Source of the DNA: Chitinophagaceae bacterium
Lineage (GTDB): Bacteria > Bacteroidota > Bacteroidia > Chitinophagales > Chitinophagaceae
Reading direction: 5' to 3'
Length of the DNA stretch: 64,000 nt
Assembly (NCBI GenBank): GCA_016786745.1
Contig: JAEUVS010000125.1
Location: 1 to 64,000, forward strand
Shown here one piece after another: positions 9,207 through 17,156 of the stretch. A model generated the notes under the pieces. It did not search any database. It was not told the origin of the DNA and worked only from the letters and a program-made list of their open reading frames with translations. The position numbers and the translations under genes are program-made. Positions within the stretch are counted from its first letter, which is position 1. Each line of letters starts with the position of its first letter.

Positions 9207-9235
9207 CAAAAAGCCTCCCGAGAAATCGGGAGGCT
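9207..9235 (-). terminator. rho-independent terminator of the dcw operon
   Basis: A perfect 10-base-pair stem, AGCCTCCCGA at 9212-9221 with TCGGGAGGCT at 9226-9235, closes a GAAA/TTTC four-base loop. Read leftward, the stem runs straight into TTTTT. It lies about 80 bases past the ftsZ stop, where the whole leftward dcw operon should end. Confidence 0.85.
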
Positions 9236-9273
9236 CACAACTAAAAACAGAATAAGAAATCAAACTTAATTAC

Positions 9274-9300
9274 CATGTTGCAGGTACTGGCTGCAACATG
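9274..9300 (-). other. second perfect inverted repeat just after ftsZ
   Basis: CATGTTGCAG (9274-9283) and CTGCAACATG (9291-9300) form a perfect 10-base-pair stem with a 7-base loop, only 17 bases past the ftsZ stop. It has no T run, so it is more likely a processing or 3'-end stabilising structure, or a protein site, than a terminator. Confidence 0.5.
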
Positions 9301-9317
9301 ATAAATCGGTGAAGCCT

Positions 9318-11117
9318 TTAGTCCGGCTTCTTTCCGTCCAGGAAAGTATTTATAGTCGTAATCTGCGCATTATTGCGTTCATCCGACTTTACTTCATAAT
9401 TGCTGTAGAAATTTTCGACGTGCGAGATGCTGTTGTAGAGATCTAAATTGCGGCGGATATAAGCCGGCACTGTTTCAAACTCATTGTTCGGGTCAGCAGC
9501 ATTTATATTGAACGAAAGATTGCGCAATTTCTGTATTCGTTCTGCCGCCCGGCGCTTGTGTTGTTCTGCTTCGTCCTGCATCGCAGGTTCCTCAACAGAC
9601 GGTTGCACCGGAACATTTTCTTTTGTTTGATGGGCCCTTGACTCATCCGCCGCTACTGGAATGTCATCCTTAATCACTAGTTGCATTGCCGCGGAAGGTT
9701 CTTCTTCCATGACCGGTTCTGTTTTTGTGTTAAGAACTGGTTCCTTCACAGGTTCAGGGCTGGAATTACCCAGGTCGGTATCAGCATAAATATTGGAAGG
9801 CCTTGCAAGGTATCCCCCCGACGCTGCAGGTGTCTGGGAAGGATTACTCGAAAATACCCATTCTACCGTATTTTTCTCTGGTATTATTTCGACTTTATTT
9901 TCCACAGTACTTTTACCTGCCTCTATCGGATTTTCCCTATGCTCTTCAACCGGCTCCTCCGCTTCACTCAATGTGGGCTCCAGCTCCTTTTTAAGCATAA
10001 TGGGCTCCTCAATGTGCACTTTTTTCACCTCCACAGGTGGAGTTTCAGTCACTTCGGCAGCTTTTTTCTCCTCGACAACCGGAGACAGCGTCAGAACAAT
10101 TTTTTCATTGGGATCGGCAGGTTTCTGTTTCGGCCTGGCATTGAACGGATCTTTGTGTTCGAAACCGGTCGCGATGAGCGTAATACCGATTTTATCACCG
10201 AGGTTGTTATCATAGCCCATACCGAGGATTACGTCGGTTCCTTCACCAGCCTGCTCGAGCAGGTAATTCTGAATAATCTCTACTTCATCCATCGTAAACT
10301 CATGATCGCCTTCCGATGAATTAATATTGATGAGTATCCATTTCGCACCGCGTATATCATTATCATTAAGTAACGGTGAAGTGAGCGCTTCTTCAATTGT
10401 ACGCTGCGCCCTGTTTTCACCACCGCACGCCGCACTACCCAATATCGCCACGCCACCACTGCGCATAACCGTGCACACATCGGCAAAGTCAACGTTGATC
10501 TGGCCCGTGCTGTTAATTACGTCGGTGATACATTTCGCGGCGGTTGCCAGTACATTGTCGGCGCGGTTAAACGCTTCTTTCATTTTAAGATTTCCAAACT
10601 GGTGACGAAGCTTGTCGTTGCTGATCACAAGAAGCGTGTCAACATATTGCTTCATCACTCTTATTCCTTCTTCAGCCTGGAGTTGTCTTTTTTTACCTTC
10701 ATAAGAAAACGGCGTGGTAACTATCCCGACGGTGAGAATGCCGAGCTCCTTACAAATTTTCGAAATGATCGGCGCACCGCCTGTGCCCGTGCCTCCACCC
10801 ATGCCTGCTGTAATAAAAGCCATCTTCGTATTCACCTCGAGAATTCTTTTGATTTCTTCGAGGCTTTCCTCGGTGGCCTGCCTGCCGATGTCGGGATTTG
10901 CGCCTGCGCCAAGTCCTTGCGTTAAATGAGGACCGAGTTGCACCCGGTTAGGAACCTTGCTCTGCGCAATTGCCTGAGCATCGGTATTGCATATAATAAA
11001 ATTTACTCCTTCTATATTCTGGCTGAACATGTGATTGACTGCATTGCTGCCACCACCACCAACACCAACTACCTTGATGATGGATGATTTTTCTTTTGGT
11101 AGATCAAAATGGATCAT
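9318..11117 (-). CDS. ftsZ: cell division protein FtsZ
   Basis: Tubulin-like GTPase that forms the Z ring at mid-cell. The GTP-binding motif GGGTGTG is at residues 107-113, the N-terminal nucleotide loop GVGGGGSNAVNHM is at about 18-30, and the T7 synergy loop stretch NVDFADVCTVM is near 205-215. At 599 residues it is much longer than E. coli FtsZ (383): after the GTPase core (to about 320) there is a long acidic, proline- and glutamate-rich linker, then a conserved block VPAYIRRNLDLYN near 553-566 that takes the place of the usual C-terminal peptide. It is the last gene of the dcw operon, with a repeat element in the 84-base gap to ftsA. Confidence 0.97.
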   Translation of the reverse strand: MIHFDLPKEKSSIIKVVGVGGGGSNAVNHMFSQNIEGVNFIICNTDAQAIAQSKVPNRVQLGPHLTQGLGAGANPDIGRQATEESLEEIKRILEVNTKMAFITAGMGGGTGTGGAPIISKICKELGILTVGIVTTPFSYEGKKRQLQAEEGIRVMKQYVDTLLVISNDKLRHQFGNLKMKEAFNRADNVLATAAKCITDVINSTGQINVDFADVCTVMRSGGVAILGSAACGGENRAQRTIEEALTSPLLNDNDIRGAKWILININSSEGDHEFTMDEVEIIQNYLLEQAGEGTDVILGMGYDNNLGDKIGITLIATGFEHKDPFNARPKQKPADPNEKIVLTLSPVVEEKKAAEVTETPPVEVKKVHIEEPIMLKKELEPTLSEAEEPVEEHRENPIEAGKSTVENKVEIIPEKNTVEWVFSSNPSQTPAASGGYLARPSNIYADTDLGNSSPEPVKEPVLNTKTEPVMEEEPSAAMQLVIKDDIPVAADESRAHQTKENVPVQPSVEEPAMQDEAEQHKRRAAERIQKLRNLSFNINAADPNNEFETVPAYIRRNLDLYNSISHVENFYSNYEVKSDERNNAQITTINTFLDGKKPD

Positions 11118-11147
11118 TGTATTTAAAATTGATAGGTTAGTTTAATT

Positions 11148-11201
11148 CGTGATGCGTGAAGGGTGAATCGTGAGTTTCGCCTCACGGATCACGGCTCACG
11201 G
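11148..11201 (-). repeat. inverted-repeat element at the ftsA stop codon (copy 1)
   Basis: Imperfect palindrome built from CGTGA units: CGTGAG (11169-11174) and CTCACG (11181-11186) flank a TTTCGC loop, and pairing extends outward to 12 positions with 2 mismatches. It begins directly after the ftsA stop. Related elements lie at the ftsW and atpD stops. Read in the direction of transcription, all three carry a GCGAA core at the loop. Confidence 0.7.
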
Positions 11202-12569
11202 TTATAATGCTTTGTCTTCTTCTTCTTTAAATAAATCAATCAATGTTATCTTGAATTTGCCCCAGAAATCTTTAAGTCCTTTCCTGTTTTTCTTTTCCTC
11301 GCGGGCTGCTTCAAATTCTACCGTTTCTTCCACCTGCTGCTGACGTTTTAATCCTTCAGGAACTTCAACACGAACGTGCTGCATTTCGAACTGCTTCCTG
11401 TTATGTTCGTAATCGCTGTAACCTTTTAGTATTAATCCGATACATGTCGAATACGTTGGCTTGGCAAGTTCTTCTATGTGACCCGGCGCCAGGTGTTCAT
11501 TAGGATACCCGATACGGGCGTTAAGGCCGGTGGTGTATTCTGTTAATTGAATAAGATGTTTCAACTGTGCGCCACCACCTGTGAGCACGATACCGCCGTT
11601 GAGCATTTTATTATCGAGGCCAACCTGTTTAAGATGAAATGTTACAAAGTCCATTATCTCGCTCATTCTCGCCTGTATGATATTCGCGAGCGTTTTCACG
11701 CTGATTTCTTTCGGAGGCATTCCGCGAAGTCCGGGAATAGTGATTACCGCATTTGCTTTTGCTTCGTTCGAAAGCGCGGAACCAAACTGAACCTTCATCT
11801 GCTCTGCCTGCGTTTTCAATACACCCAATCCTGTTTTGATATCATTGGTAATATTTTCTCCGCCAAATGGAATTACCACTGTGTGCTTAAGAATACCCTC
11901 ATAAAAAACAGCCAGGTCTGTGGTGCCACCCCCGATATCTACTATCGCTACGCCCGCTTCAAGATCTTCCTGGCCCATCACTGCCGACGAAGAAGCGAGC
12001 GGCTGAAGTACAAGGTCCTTTGTACGAAGCCCGCTTTTTTCTACGGCACGGTTAATGTTTCTTATAGCGTTTTTGTCGCCGGTGATGATGTGAAAATTGG
12101 CTCCCACTTTTACACCGCCATAACCGATTGGATTTGGAATGTTCTGAAAATTATCTACCGTAAACTCCTGCGGTATCACATCAATAATCTGGTCGCCCGC
12201 GGGAATATATGTTTTGTACTGGTCCGCGATCAACTGGTCGATTTCTTTCTGCGAAATTTCTTCTTCATTCTGGTGTCTTACAATATCACCGCGGGTTTGT
12301 AAACTTTTTATATGATGCCCCGCGATGCCGACATACACTTCGTTGATGTCGAGATTGGGGTTTGATGCATAACAATTGTCAAGCGCCATTTTTATAGCCT
12401 TGATGGTTTCATCGATGTTGAGCACCTGTCCGTGTTTTACGCCGTTTGAGTTTGCTCTTCCGAAACCGATAATTTCCAGTTTGCCAAATTCATTTTTGCG
12501 GCCAGCGATAGCGGCGATCTTCGTTGTGCCGATATCCAATCCTACGATAATGGGTTGTTCAGTGTTCAT
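11202..12569 (-). CDS. ftsA: cell division protein FtsA
   Basis: Actin-like ATPase that tethers FtsZ to the membrane. The 455-residue protein shows the phosphate-1 motif GLDIGTTKIAAIAG near residues 10-23, the phosphate-2 motif VDIGGGTTDLAVF near 210, and the adenosine motif GGIVLTGGGAQLKHL near 330. The C-terminal end KDFWGKFKITLIDLFKEEE is the expected amphipathic membrane-binding helix after a short linker. It lies between ftsQ and ftsZ as usual. Confidence 0.96.
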   Translation of the reverse strand: MNTEQPIIVGLDIGTTKIAAIAGRKNEFGKLEIIGFGRANSNGVKHGQVLNIDETIKAIKMALDNCYASNPNLDINEVYVGIAGHHIKSLQTRGDIVRHQNEEEISQKEIDQLIADQYKTYIPAGDQIIDVIPQEFTVDNFQNIPNPIGYGGVKVGANFHIITGDKNAIRNINRAVEKSGLRTKDLVLQPLASSSAVMGQEDLEAGVAIVDIGGGTTDLAVFYEGILKHTVVIPFGGENITNDIKTGLGVLKTQAEQMKVQFGSALSNEAKANAVITIPGLRGMPPKEISVKTLANIIQARMSEIMDFVTFHLKQVGLDNKMLNGGIVLTGGGAQLKHLIQLTEYTTGLNARIGYPNEHLAPGHIEELAKPTYSTCIGLILKGYSDYEHNRKQFEMQHVRVEVPEGLKRQQQVEETVEFEAAREEKKNRKGLKDFWGKFKITLIDLFKEEEDKAL

Positions 12570-12612
12570 GATGGTATGCTGTTTTAGTTGTGTGTTAGTA
12601 AGATTTTCTTAA

Positions 12613-13395
12613 TTATTTTTTTACACCGATAATTTCATCATCGAACTGCACTTTTATCCTGTCGTATTTATCCATCCCTGATTTCGCCAATACCTGTTTA
12701 TAAAAAACAAACAGTTTTCTGAACTTCTCCTCGTGGTCGGTGCCATCACCAAATTCAATGATATGATTGCCCACGGTTGGCACCATTTCGAACTCTCTCG
12801 AAGGGGTAATATCGATCTGCGATATCTGCGCCATCCAGAACGGATTGTTTAATAAAAAGATGCTAAGACTTTTCAGGTCGCGGATCAATTTCAGGTCGGA
12901 TGGCGTTCTGTCTTTTTTAGAATCAATCGGGTAACCGGTAAACACCGGAAGTTTCGCCGGGATCTTGTCCGACAAAGGCATTCTCTTTCCACTGCTGTCT
13001 ATATAAAAGCTGCCTCCCGACGATGAAAAAATCCTCGCGATGGGCTGCCGTTGTTCAACAATTACTTTGAGCACGTCGCTATTGTCAAAGAACAGCTGCG
13101 CATCTTTCACCCATGGCTCTTTCTTTATTCTCGATTCTACCAGTCCGAGGTTGATAGAACTCATCGGCTGGTTTTTGAAAACAATCGTTTTATTCGCGGT
13201 AAGCACTTTTTCTACATCTTTCTTATCGATGAAGAAAGTTTTATGCCCGTTATCTTTTATTTCTATTTCGTATCCTTCGCACACCTTGTGGTTTCTTGCA
13301 TTAACCGCGGCAATGATCAGCACAATAAGCCCTGCTCCTCCTATCGCGGAGATGCAGACAAGCAATATTTTTCTTATATTTTTTGTTATACTCAT
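12613..13395 (-). CDS. ftsQ: cell division protein FtsQ
   Basis: Bitopic membrane protein of the divisome that links FtsL/FtsB to other parts. It has 260 residues: a short cytoplasmic N-terminus, one membrane helix at about residues 9-33, a POTRA-type region around 60-115 (INLGLVESRIKKEPWVKDAQ followed by a strand ending VEQRQPIARI), and a C-terminal beta domain. Sequence is weakly conserved in this family, but position between murC and ftsA and the topology settle it. Its ATG overlaps the murC stop by 4 bases. Confidence 0.9.
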   Translation of the reverse strand: MSITKNIRKILLVCISAIGGAGLIVLIIAAVNARNHKVCEGYEIEIKDNGHKTFFIDKKDVEKVLTANKTIVFKNQPMSSINLGLVESRIKKEPWVKDAQLFFDNSDVLKVIVEQRQPIARIFSSSGGSFYIDSSGKRMPLSDKIPAKLPVFTGYPIDSKKDRTPSDLKLIRDLKSLSIFLLNNPFWMAQISQIDITPSREFEMVPTVGNHIIEFGDGTDHEEKFRKLFVFYKQVLAKSGMDKYDRIKVQFDDEIIGVKK

Positions 13396-14774
13396 TTAAG
13401 ATTCGCGGTTAAAATTTCCTTCACCGGCTCCACCAGTGTATCGATATCTCCTGCGCCGGCGGTAATGATCAGCCGGTTCTCCAACTGATTTTTTGCTGCC
13501 AGCTCTTTCAGGTAGTTTAATGTCATTTTTTTATCAAGTATCCTGGTGTTATCATTCTTCATTTTGCCGGTGATCGTTTCAGCCGTTACGCCTGGTATCG
13601 GTAATTCGCGTGCCGGATAAATAGGAAGAACAATCACTTCATTAGCCTGGTCGAGTGTTGAAGCGAAGTCGCTTGCCAAATCGCGGGTGCGACTGAACAA
13701 ATGCGGTTGAAAGATGACCGTGCAATGTTTGTCCGGAAAAAGATTCATCGCGCTTTTGATGAGCGTTCCCAGTTCTTCCGGGTGATGCGCATAATCATCG
13801 ATATACACGATGCGCTTTTTCTTGATGATATATTCAAATCTTCTCTTCACGCCCCTGAAATCCTCCACCGCGAGTTTTATAGCCTCCGTTTCAATATTTA
13901 GTTGCCGGGCAACGCCGATGGCTACACTTGCATTTTCCACGTTGTGCAATCCACCCATGTTGAGTGCAACATCTTCAATCAATTCGTCGTTCACTTTCAC
14001 ATCAAAAATGTAGTAGCCATTCATCACGCGGATATTACCGGCTTTTATGTCTGCATTTTCTTTCAGGCTGTATGTGATTTTTTTCGGCGCCCTGAATTCT
14101 TCCATCCGTGCAAGTCCCTCCTTCACAAACAACATACCATCACTTTTTATCTTTCCCGAAAACTCTATGAACGAATCCTGCATCGCCTGTTCCGTGCCGT
14201 AGATGTCGAGATGATCAGCATCCATAGCAGTAATAACAGCGAGGTTCGGGCTAAGTCTTAAAAAACTCCTGTCGTATTCATCCGCTTCTATAACACACAT
14301 ATTGCGATCGCTGCTCCAGAAATTGCTGTTGTAGTTTGTTGAGATACCTCCAAGAAAAGCGTTGCAACCATAGCCGGTATCGCGCAGTATATGCGCGATC
14401 ATTGTGCTGACGGTGGTTTTTCCATGTGTGCCCGCCACACAGATGTTGAAAGAACGTTCGGTGATCATTCCGAGCACTTCACTTCTTTTGTACAGCGGGT
14501 AATTGTTCTGCCTGTAAAAATTAAGCTGCCTGTGCTCCGCCGGTATTGCGGGTGTGTACACAACCATTTCCGCGTCTTTAGGAGCAAGATTTTCATCGTC
14601 GTGATGCACCACGGGTATCCCTTCGCTTTCAAGTTGTTTGGTAAGAGGAGTTGATGTGCGATCGTAGCCACTCACTTCTTTTCCGTGAAAAGCAAAATAC
14701 CTCGCCAGGGCGCTCATGCCGATGCCGCCAATGCCTATGAAATAAATCCTTTTTATATTATCAAGACTGATCAT
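13392..14774 (-). CDS. murC: UDP-N-acetylmuramate--L-alanine ligase
   Basis: Adds L-alanine to UDP-MurNAc, the first amino acid of the wall peptide. The 460-residue protein has the N-terminal Rossmann motif IGIGGIGMSALA (residues 13-24), the ATP-binding motif GTHGKTT (115-121), and the downstream Mur-ligase stretches EADEYDRSFL and DDYAHHPEEL. Overlaps of 4 bases with both ftsQ and murG show tight translational coupling. Confidence 0.96.
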   Translation of the reverse strand: MISLDNIKRIYFIGIGGIGMSALARYFAFHGKEVSGYDRTSTPLTKQLESEGIPVVHHDDENLAPKDAEMVVYTPAIPAEHRQLNFYRQNNYPLYKRSEVLGMITERSFNICVAGTHGKTTVSTMIAHILRDTGYGCNAFLGGISTNYNSNFWSSDRNMCVIEADEYDRSFLRLSPNLAVITAMDADHLDIYGTEQAMQDSFIEFSGKIKSDGMLFVKEGLARMEEFRAPKKITYSLKENADIKAGNIRVMNGYYIFDVKVNDELIEDVALNMGGLHNVENASVAIGVARQLNIETEAIKLAVEDFRGVKRRFEYIIKKKRIVYIDDYAHHPEELGTLIKSAMNLFPDKHCTVIFQPHLFSRTRDLASDFASTLDQANEVIVLPIYPARELPIPGVTAETITGKMKNDNTRILDKKMTLNYLKELAAKNQLENRLIITAGAGDIDTLVEPVKEILTANLK

Positions 14775-15862
14775 TGAATAAATTGTAATATTTCCTTCGC
14801 TATCACTTCGTCTGCGTTTTTCACTCCCATCTTGCCTATGTTCTCCTTCAATTGCTCCTGCAACTTTATATTCGAAGCGAGGTCTACTACCGAACTCACG
14901 AGTTTACTTCTCACCTCTGCATCCGCGATCATCAGAGCCGCTTGTTTTTCTGTAAGCCGCCTGGCATTCACGGTCTGATGATCTTCGGCTGCAAAAGGAA
15001 AGGGTACGAATATCACGGGCCTCTTTACTACACTTAATTCTGCTATCGCCATGGCGCCCGATCTCGACACCACAATATCCGATGCAGCAAATGCATATTC
15101 CATTTTTACGATAAAATCATTTGTCCACACATTCTTCCGTCCTTCAGATATTTTTCGCGCGTGATCGACAAACGGTTTTCCTGTTTGCCAGATCAGTTGC
15201 AGGTTGTTTGCCGAGAACTCGCCTATTTTCGCGGCGATCGCCTCGTTAATGTTTTTCGCTCCGAGACTGCCACCTGTTACCAACACGGTTTTTTTAGAAG
15301 GGTCGAGCTTGAAATAACCGATGCCTTCTTCCCGTGAAATATTTCCCCCGGCTATTGCGCGACGCACAGGGTTACCGGTGATCATGATTTTTTCGGCCGG
15401 GAAAAATTTTTCCATTCCGTCGGAGGCCACAAATATTTTTGAAGCCTTCTTCCCAAGCAATATGTTCGATTTCCCCGCGAACGAATTCGATTCATGAATG
15501 AACGTCGGCAGTTTTTTCGATTGCGCATATCGCAGTACCGGGTAGGTGGAATACCCTCCTACTCCAATCACTGCGTCGGGACGGTACCCCTTGAATATTT
15601 CACTCACCTGCACAAAACTTTTTATGATTTTGAGGGGAAGTGAAATGTTTTTTATCAAAGAGCTTCTGTTGAACCCGGCGATGTCTATCCCGATGATGTT
15701 ATATCCTTCCTTCGGTATTCTTTCCATTTCCATTTTTCCTTTCGCGCCGATGAACAGGATGGTTAGCGTCGGATCCATTCTCATCAAAGCGTTGGCGATA
15801 GCGACAGCTGGAAAAATGTGGCCACCTGTGCCTCCTCCTGCTATGATGATTCGTTTAGACAT
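14771..15862 (-). CDS. murG: UDP-GlcNAc:lipid I N-acetylglucosaminyltransferase MurG
   Basis: Transfers GlcNAc to lipid I to give lipid II on the cytoplasmic face of the membrane. The 363-residue GT-B enzyme has the glycine-rich loop AGGGTGGHIFPAVAIA (residues 8-23), the second G loop GVGGYSTYP (near 100), the third loop VTGGSLGAKNINEAI (near 195) and the UDP-GlcNAc site SRSGAMAIAELSV followed by PFPFAAEDHQTVNA. Length and order in the cluster are normal. Confidence 0.96.
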   Translation of the reverse strand: MSKRIIIAGGGTGGHIFPAVAIANALMRMDPTLTILFIGAKGKMEMERIPKEGYNIIGIDIAGFNRSSLIKNISLPLKIIKSFVQVSEIFKGYRPDAVIGVGGYSTYPVLRYAQSKKLPTFIHESNSFAGKSNILLGKKASKIFVASDGMEKFFPAEKIMITGNPVRRAIAGGNISREEGIGYFKLDPSKKTVLVTGGSLGAKNINEAIAAKIGEFSANNLQLIWQTGKPFVDHARKISEGRKNVWTNDFIVKMEYAFAASDIVVSRSGAMAIAELSVVKRPVIFVPFPFAAEDHQTVNARRLTEKQAALMIADAEVRSKLVSSVVDLASNIKLQEQLKENIGKMGVKNADEVIAKEILQFIQ

Positions 15863-15893
15863 GCCTGGTTCGTTTATATACTTAATCGCGATT

Positions 15894-15939
15894 TCGTGAT
15901 GCGTGATCCGCGATTCGCCTCACGCCTCACGCTTCACGA
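15894..15939 (-). repeat. inverted-repeat element at the ftsW stop codon (copy 2)
   Basis: Same CGTGA-type palindrome as at ftsA and atpD: left arm TCGTGATGCGTGATCCGCGA (15894-15913), right arm TCACGCCTCACGCTTCACGA ending at 15939, around an ATTCGC-like loop. It overlaps the end of ftsW, and the last codons of ftsW, including its TGA, are made of the element's CGTGAAGCGTGA unit. Confidence 0.65.
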
Positions 15940-17156
15940 CCCTCAGCCTCCTGTTCCACATTTCTTGCCACACTTAAAATAATCCCTATCGCGAGGCATG
16001 TAAACAGGAAGGAACTGCCTCCCATGCTTACCAGCGGCAGCGTTACGCCCGTCACCGGAAACAGGTTTACATTCACCGCCATATTGATCAGCGCCTGTAT
16101 CACCAGCGTAAAGCTGAGCCCCAACGCCAGGAAGGCCCCGAATGCGTAGGGACATCGTTTAAATATCCTGATGCTCCTGTACAGGAACACCAGGTAAATA
16201 AATATGATGAACATCCCGCCGATCATGCCGTACTCTTCTATTATTATCGCATATATAAAATCGGAATATGGGTGCGGCAAAAAATTCCGCTGCTCACTGT
16301 TACCGGGACCAAGACCAATCAACCCACCTTTTGCTATGGCAATCTTTGCCTGGTTCACCTGGTAATTTTCTTCCTTATCCGATTGTTTTGATGCATACAC
16401 GAAATTCTGCACGCGCTTTATCCAGGTGGGCATCCTTCCTACCTCGAGTATCGCCGGCAGATCCTTGCATTTACCTTCTTCCTTATCGTAATAACCCATC
16501 GCGATGAAAACAAGTATCACGACTGGAATCGCCGCGATTCCTACTGTTGCGCCGATGTGTTTCATACTCACTCTTCCAATAAACATCAGCAACAAGCTTG
16601 TTGAACCGATCAGCAATGCTGTAGAAAGATTGGCTGGCGCCACAAGTGCGCACGTAACAAGCACAGGTATGATTACCGGCACAAAGCCTTTCCGAAAATC
16701 TTTTATTACATCCTGCCTCCGGCTAAGCATACGACCCAGGTACATAAACAGTGCGAGCTTCGCGAGGTCAGAAGTTTGAAAAGTGAGGTTGATGATGGGT
16801 AACCTGATCCACCTGCTTCCCTCGTTTAACCGCACCCCGTAAAATAATGTCCATATTAAAAGAGGAATGGATATCAGAAACAGTATCCTCGACCACTTCG
16901 AATATAATGTGTAGTTAACCCTGTGCGCAAAATAGATAATTGCCACGCCGATGGTAATGAACATTACCTGCTTGAACAGGTATATTTCGGTATTGCCCTT
17001 GTTGTACCTGTAGGCAAGCAAACCTGTAGAACTATACACCACCAGCAACGACACCAGCGCAAGCAGCACAACGGTGGCCCATATCACCTTATCGCCGCTC
17101 GTACGGTTGCCGATGCGGTGAAAATGATTTTTTTGTATGTTGATGAAATCGTTCAT
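15927..17156 (-). CDS. ftsW: lipid II polymerase FtsW (SEDS family)
   Basis: SEDS glycosyltransferase that polymerises lipid II for the septum with its partner FtsI. The 409-residue protein has about ten membrane helices and the SEDS signatures LAYRYNKGNTEIYLFKQ, LSTALLIGSTSLLLMFIG, the loop stretch GLIGLGPGNSEQRNFLPHPYS with DFIYAIIIEEYG, and GVTLPLVSMGGSS near the C-terminus. The last residues come from a repeat element inserted at the stop codon. Its ATG shares one base with the murD stop. Confidence 0.95.
   Translation of the reverse strand: MNDFINIQKNHFHRIGNRTSGDKVIWATVVLLALVSLLVVYSSTGLLAYRYNKGNTEIYLFKQVMFITIGVAIIYFAHRVNYTLYSKWSRILFLISIPLLIWTLFYGVRLNEGSRWIRLPIINLTFQTSDLAKLALFMYLGRMLSRRQDVIKDFRKGFVPVIIPVLVTCALVAPANLSTALLIGSTSLLLMFIGRVSMKHIGATVGIAAIPVVILVFIAMGYYDKEEGKCKDLPAILEVGRMPTWIKRVQNFVYASKQSDKEENYQVNQAKIAIAKGGLIGLGPGNSEQRNFLPHPYSDFIYAIIIEEYGMIGGMFIIFIYLVFLYRSIRIFKRCPYAFGAFLALGLSFTLVIQALINMAVNVNLFPVTGVTLPLVSMGGSSFLFTCLAIGIILSVARNVEQEAEGREA

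Larger units (their letters stand above)
9010..9317. other. 308-base gene-free stretch with terminators
   Basis: No convincing gene. The left part (9012-9200) is low in complexity: it has a T-rich run at about 9110-9142 and three copies of CCGCAGGC (9095, 9148, 9191). An 85-codon frame through it is a by-product of these repeats. The right part holds two perfect hairpins that serve the leftward dcw transcript and are listed separately. Confidence 0.7.

Noticed and set aside
9012-9269. 85-codon frame after the SH3-domain gene
   Set aside because: It runs through a T-rich tract, CCGCAGGC repeats and the ftsZ terminator hairpin; no domain or plausible start signal.
11547-12302. 251-codon frame opposite ftsA
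   Set aside because: Antisense shadow of ftsA; Cys/Phe/His-rich translation without family features.
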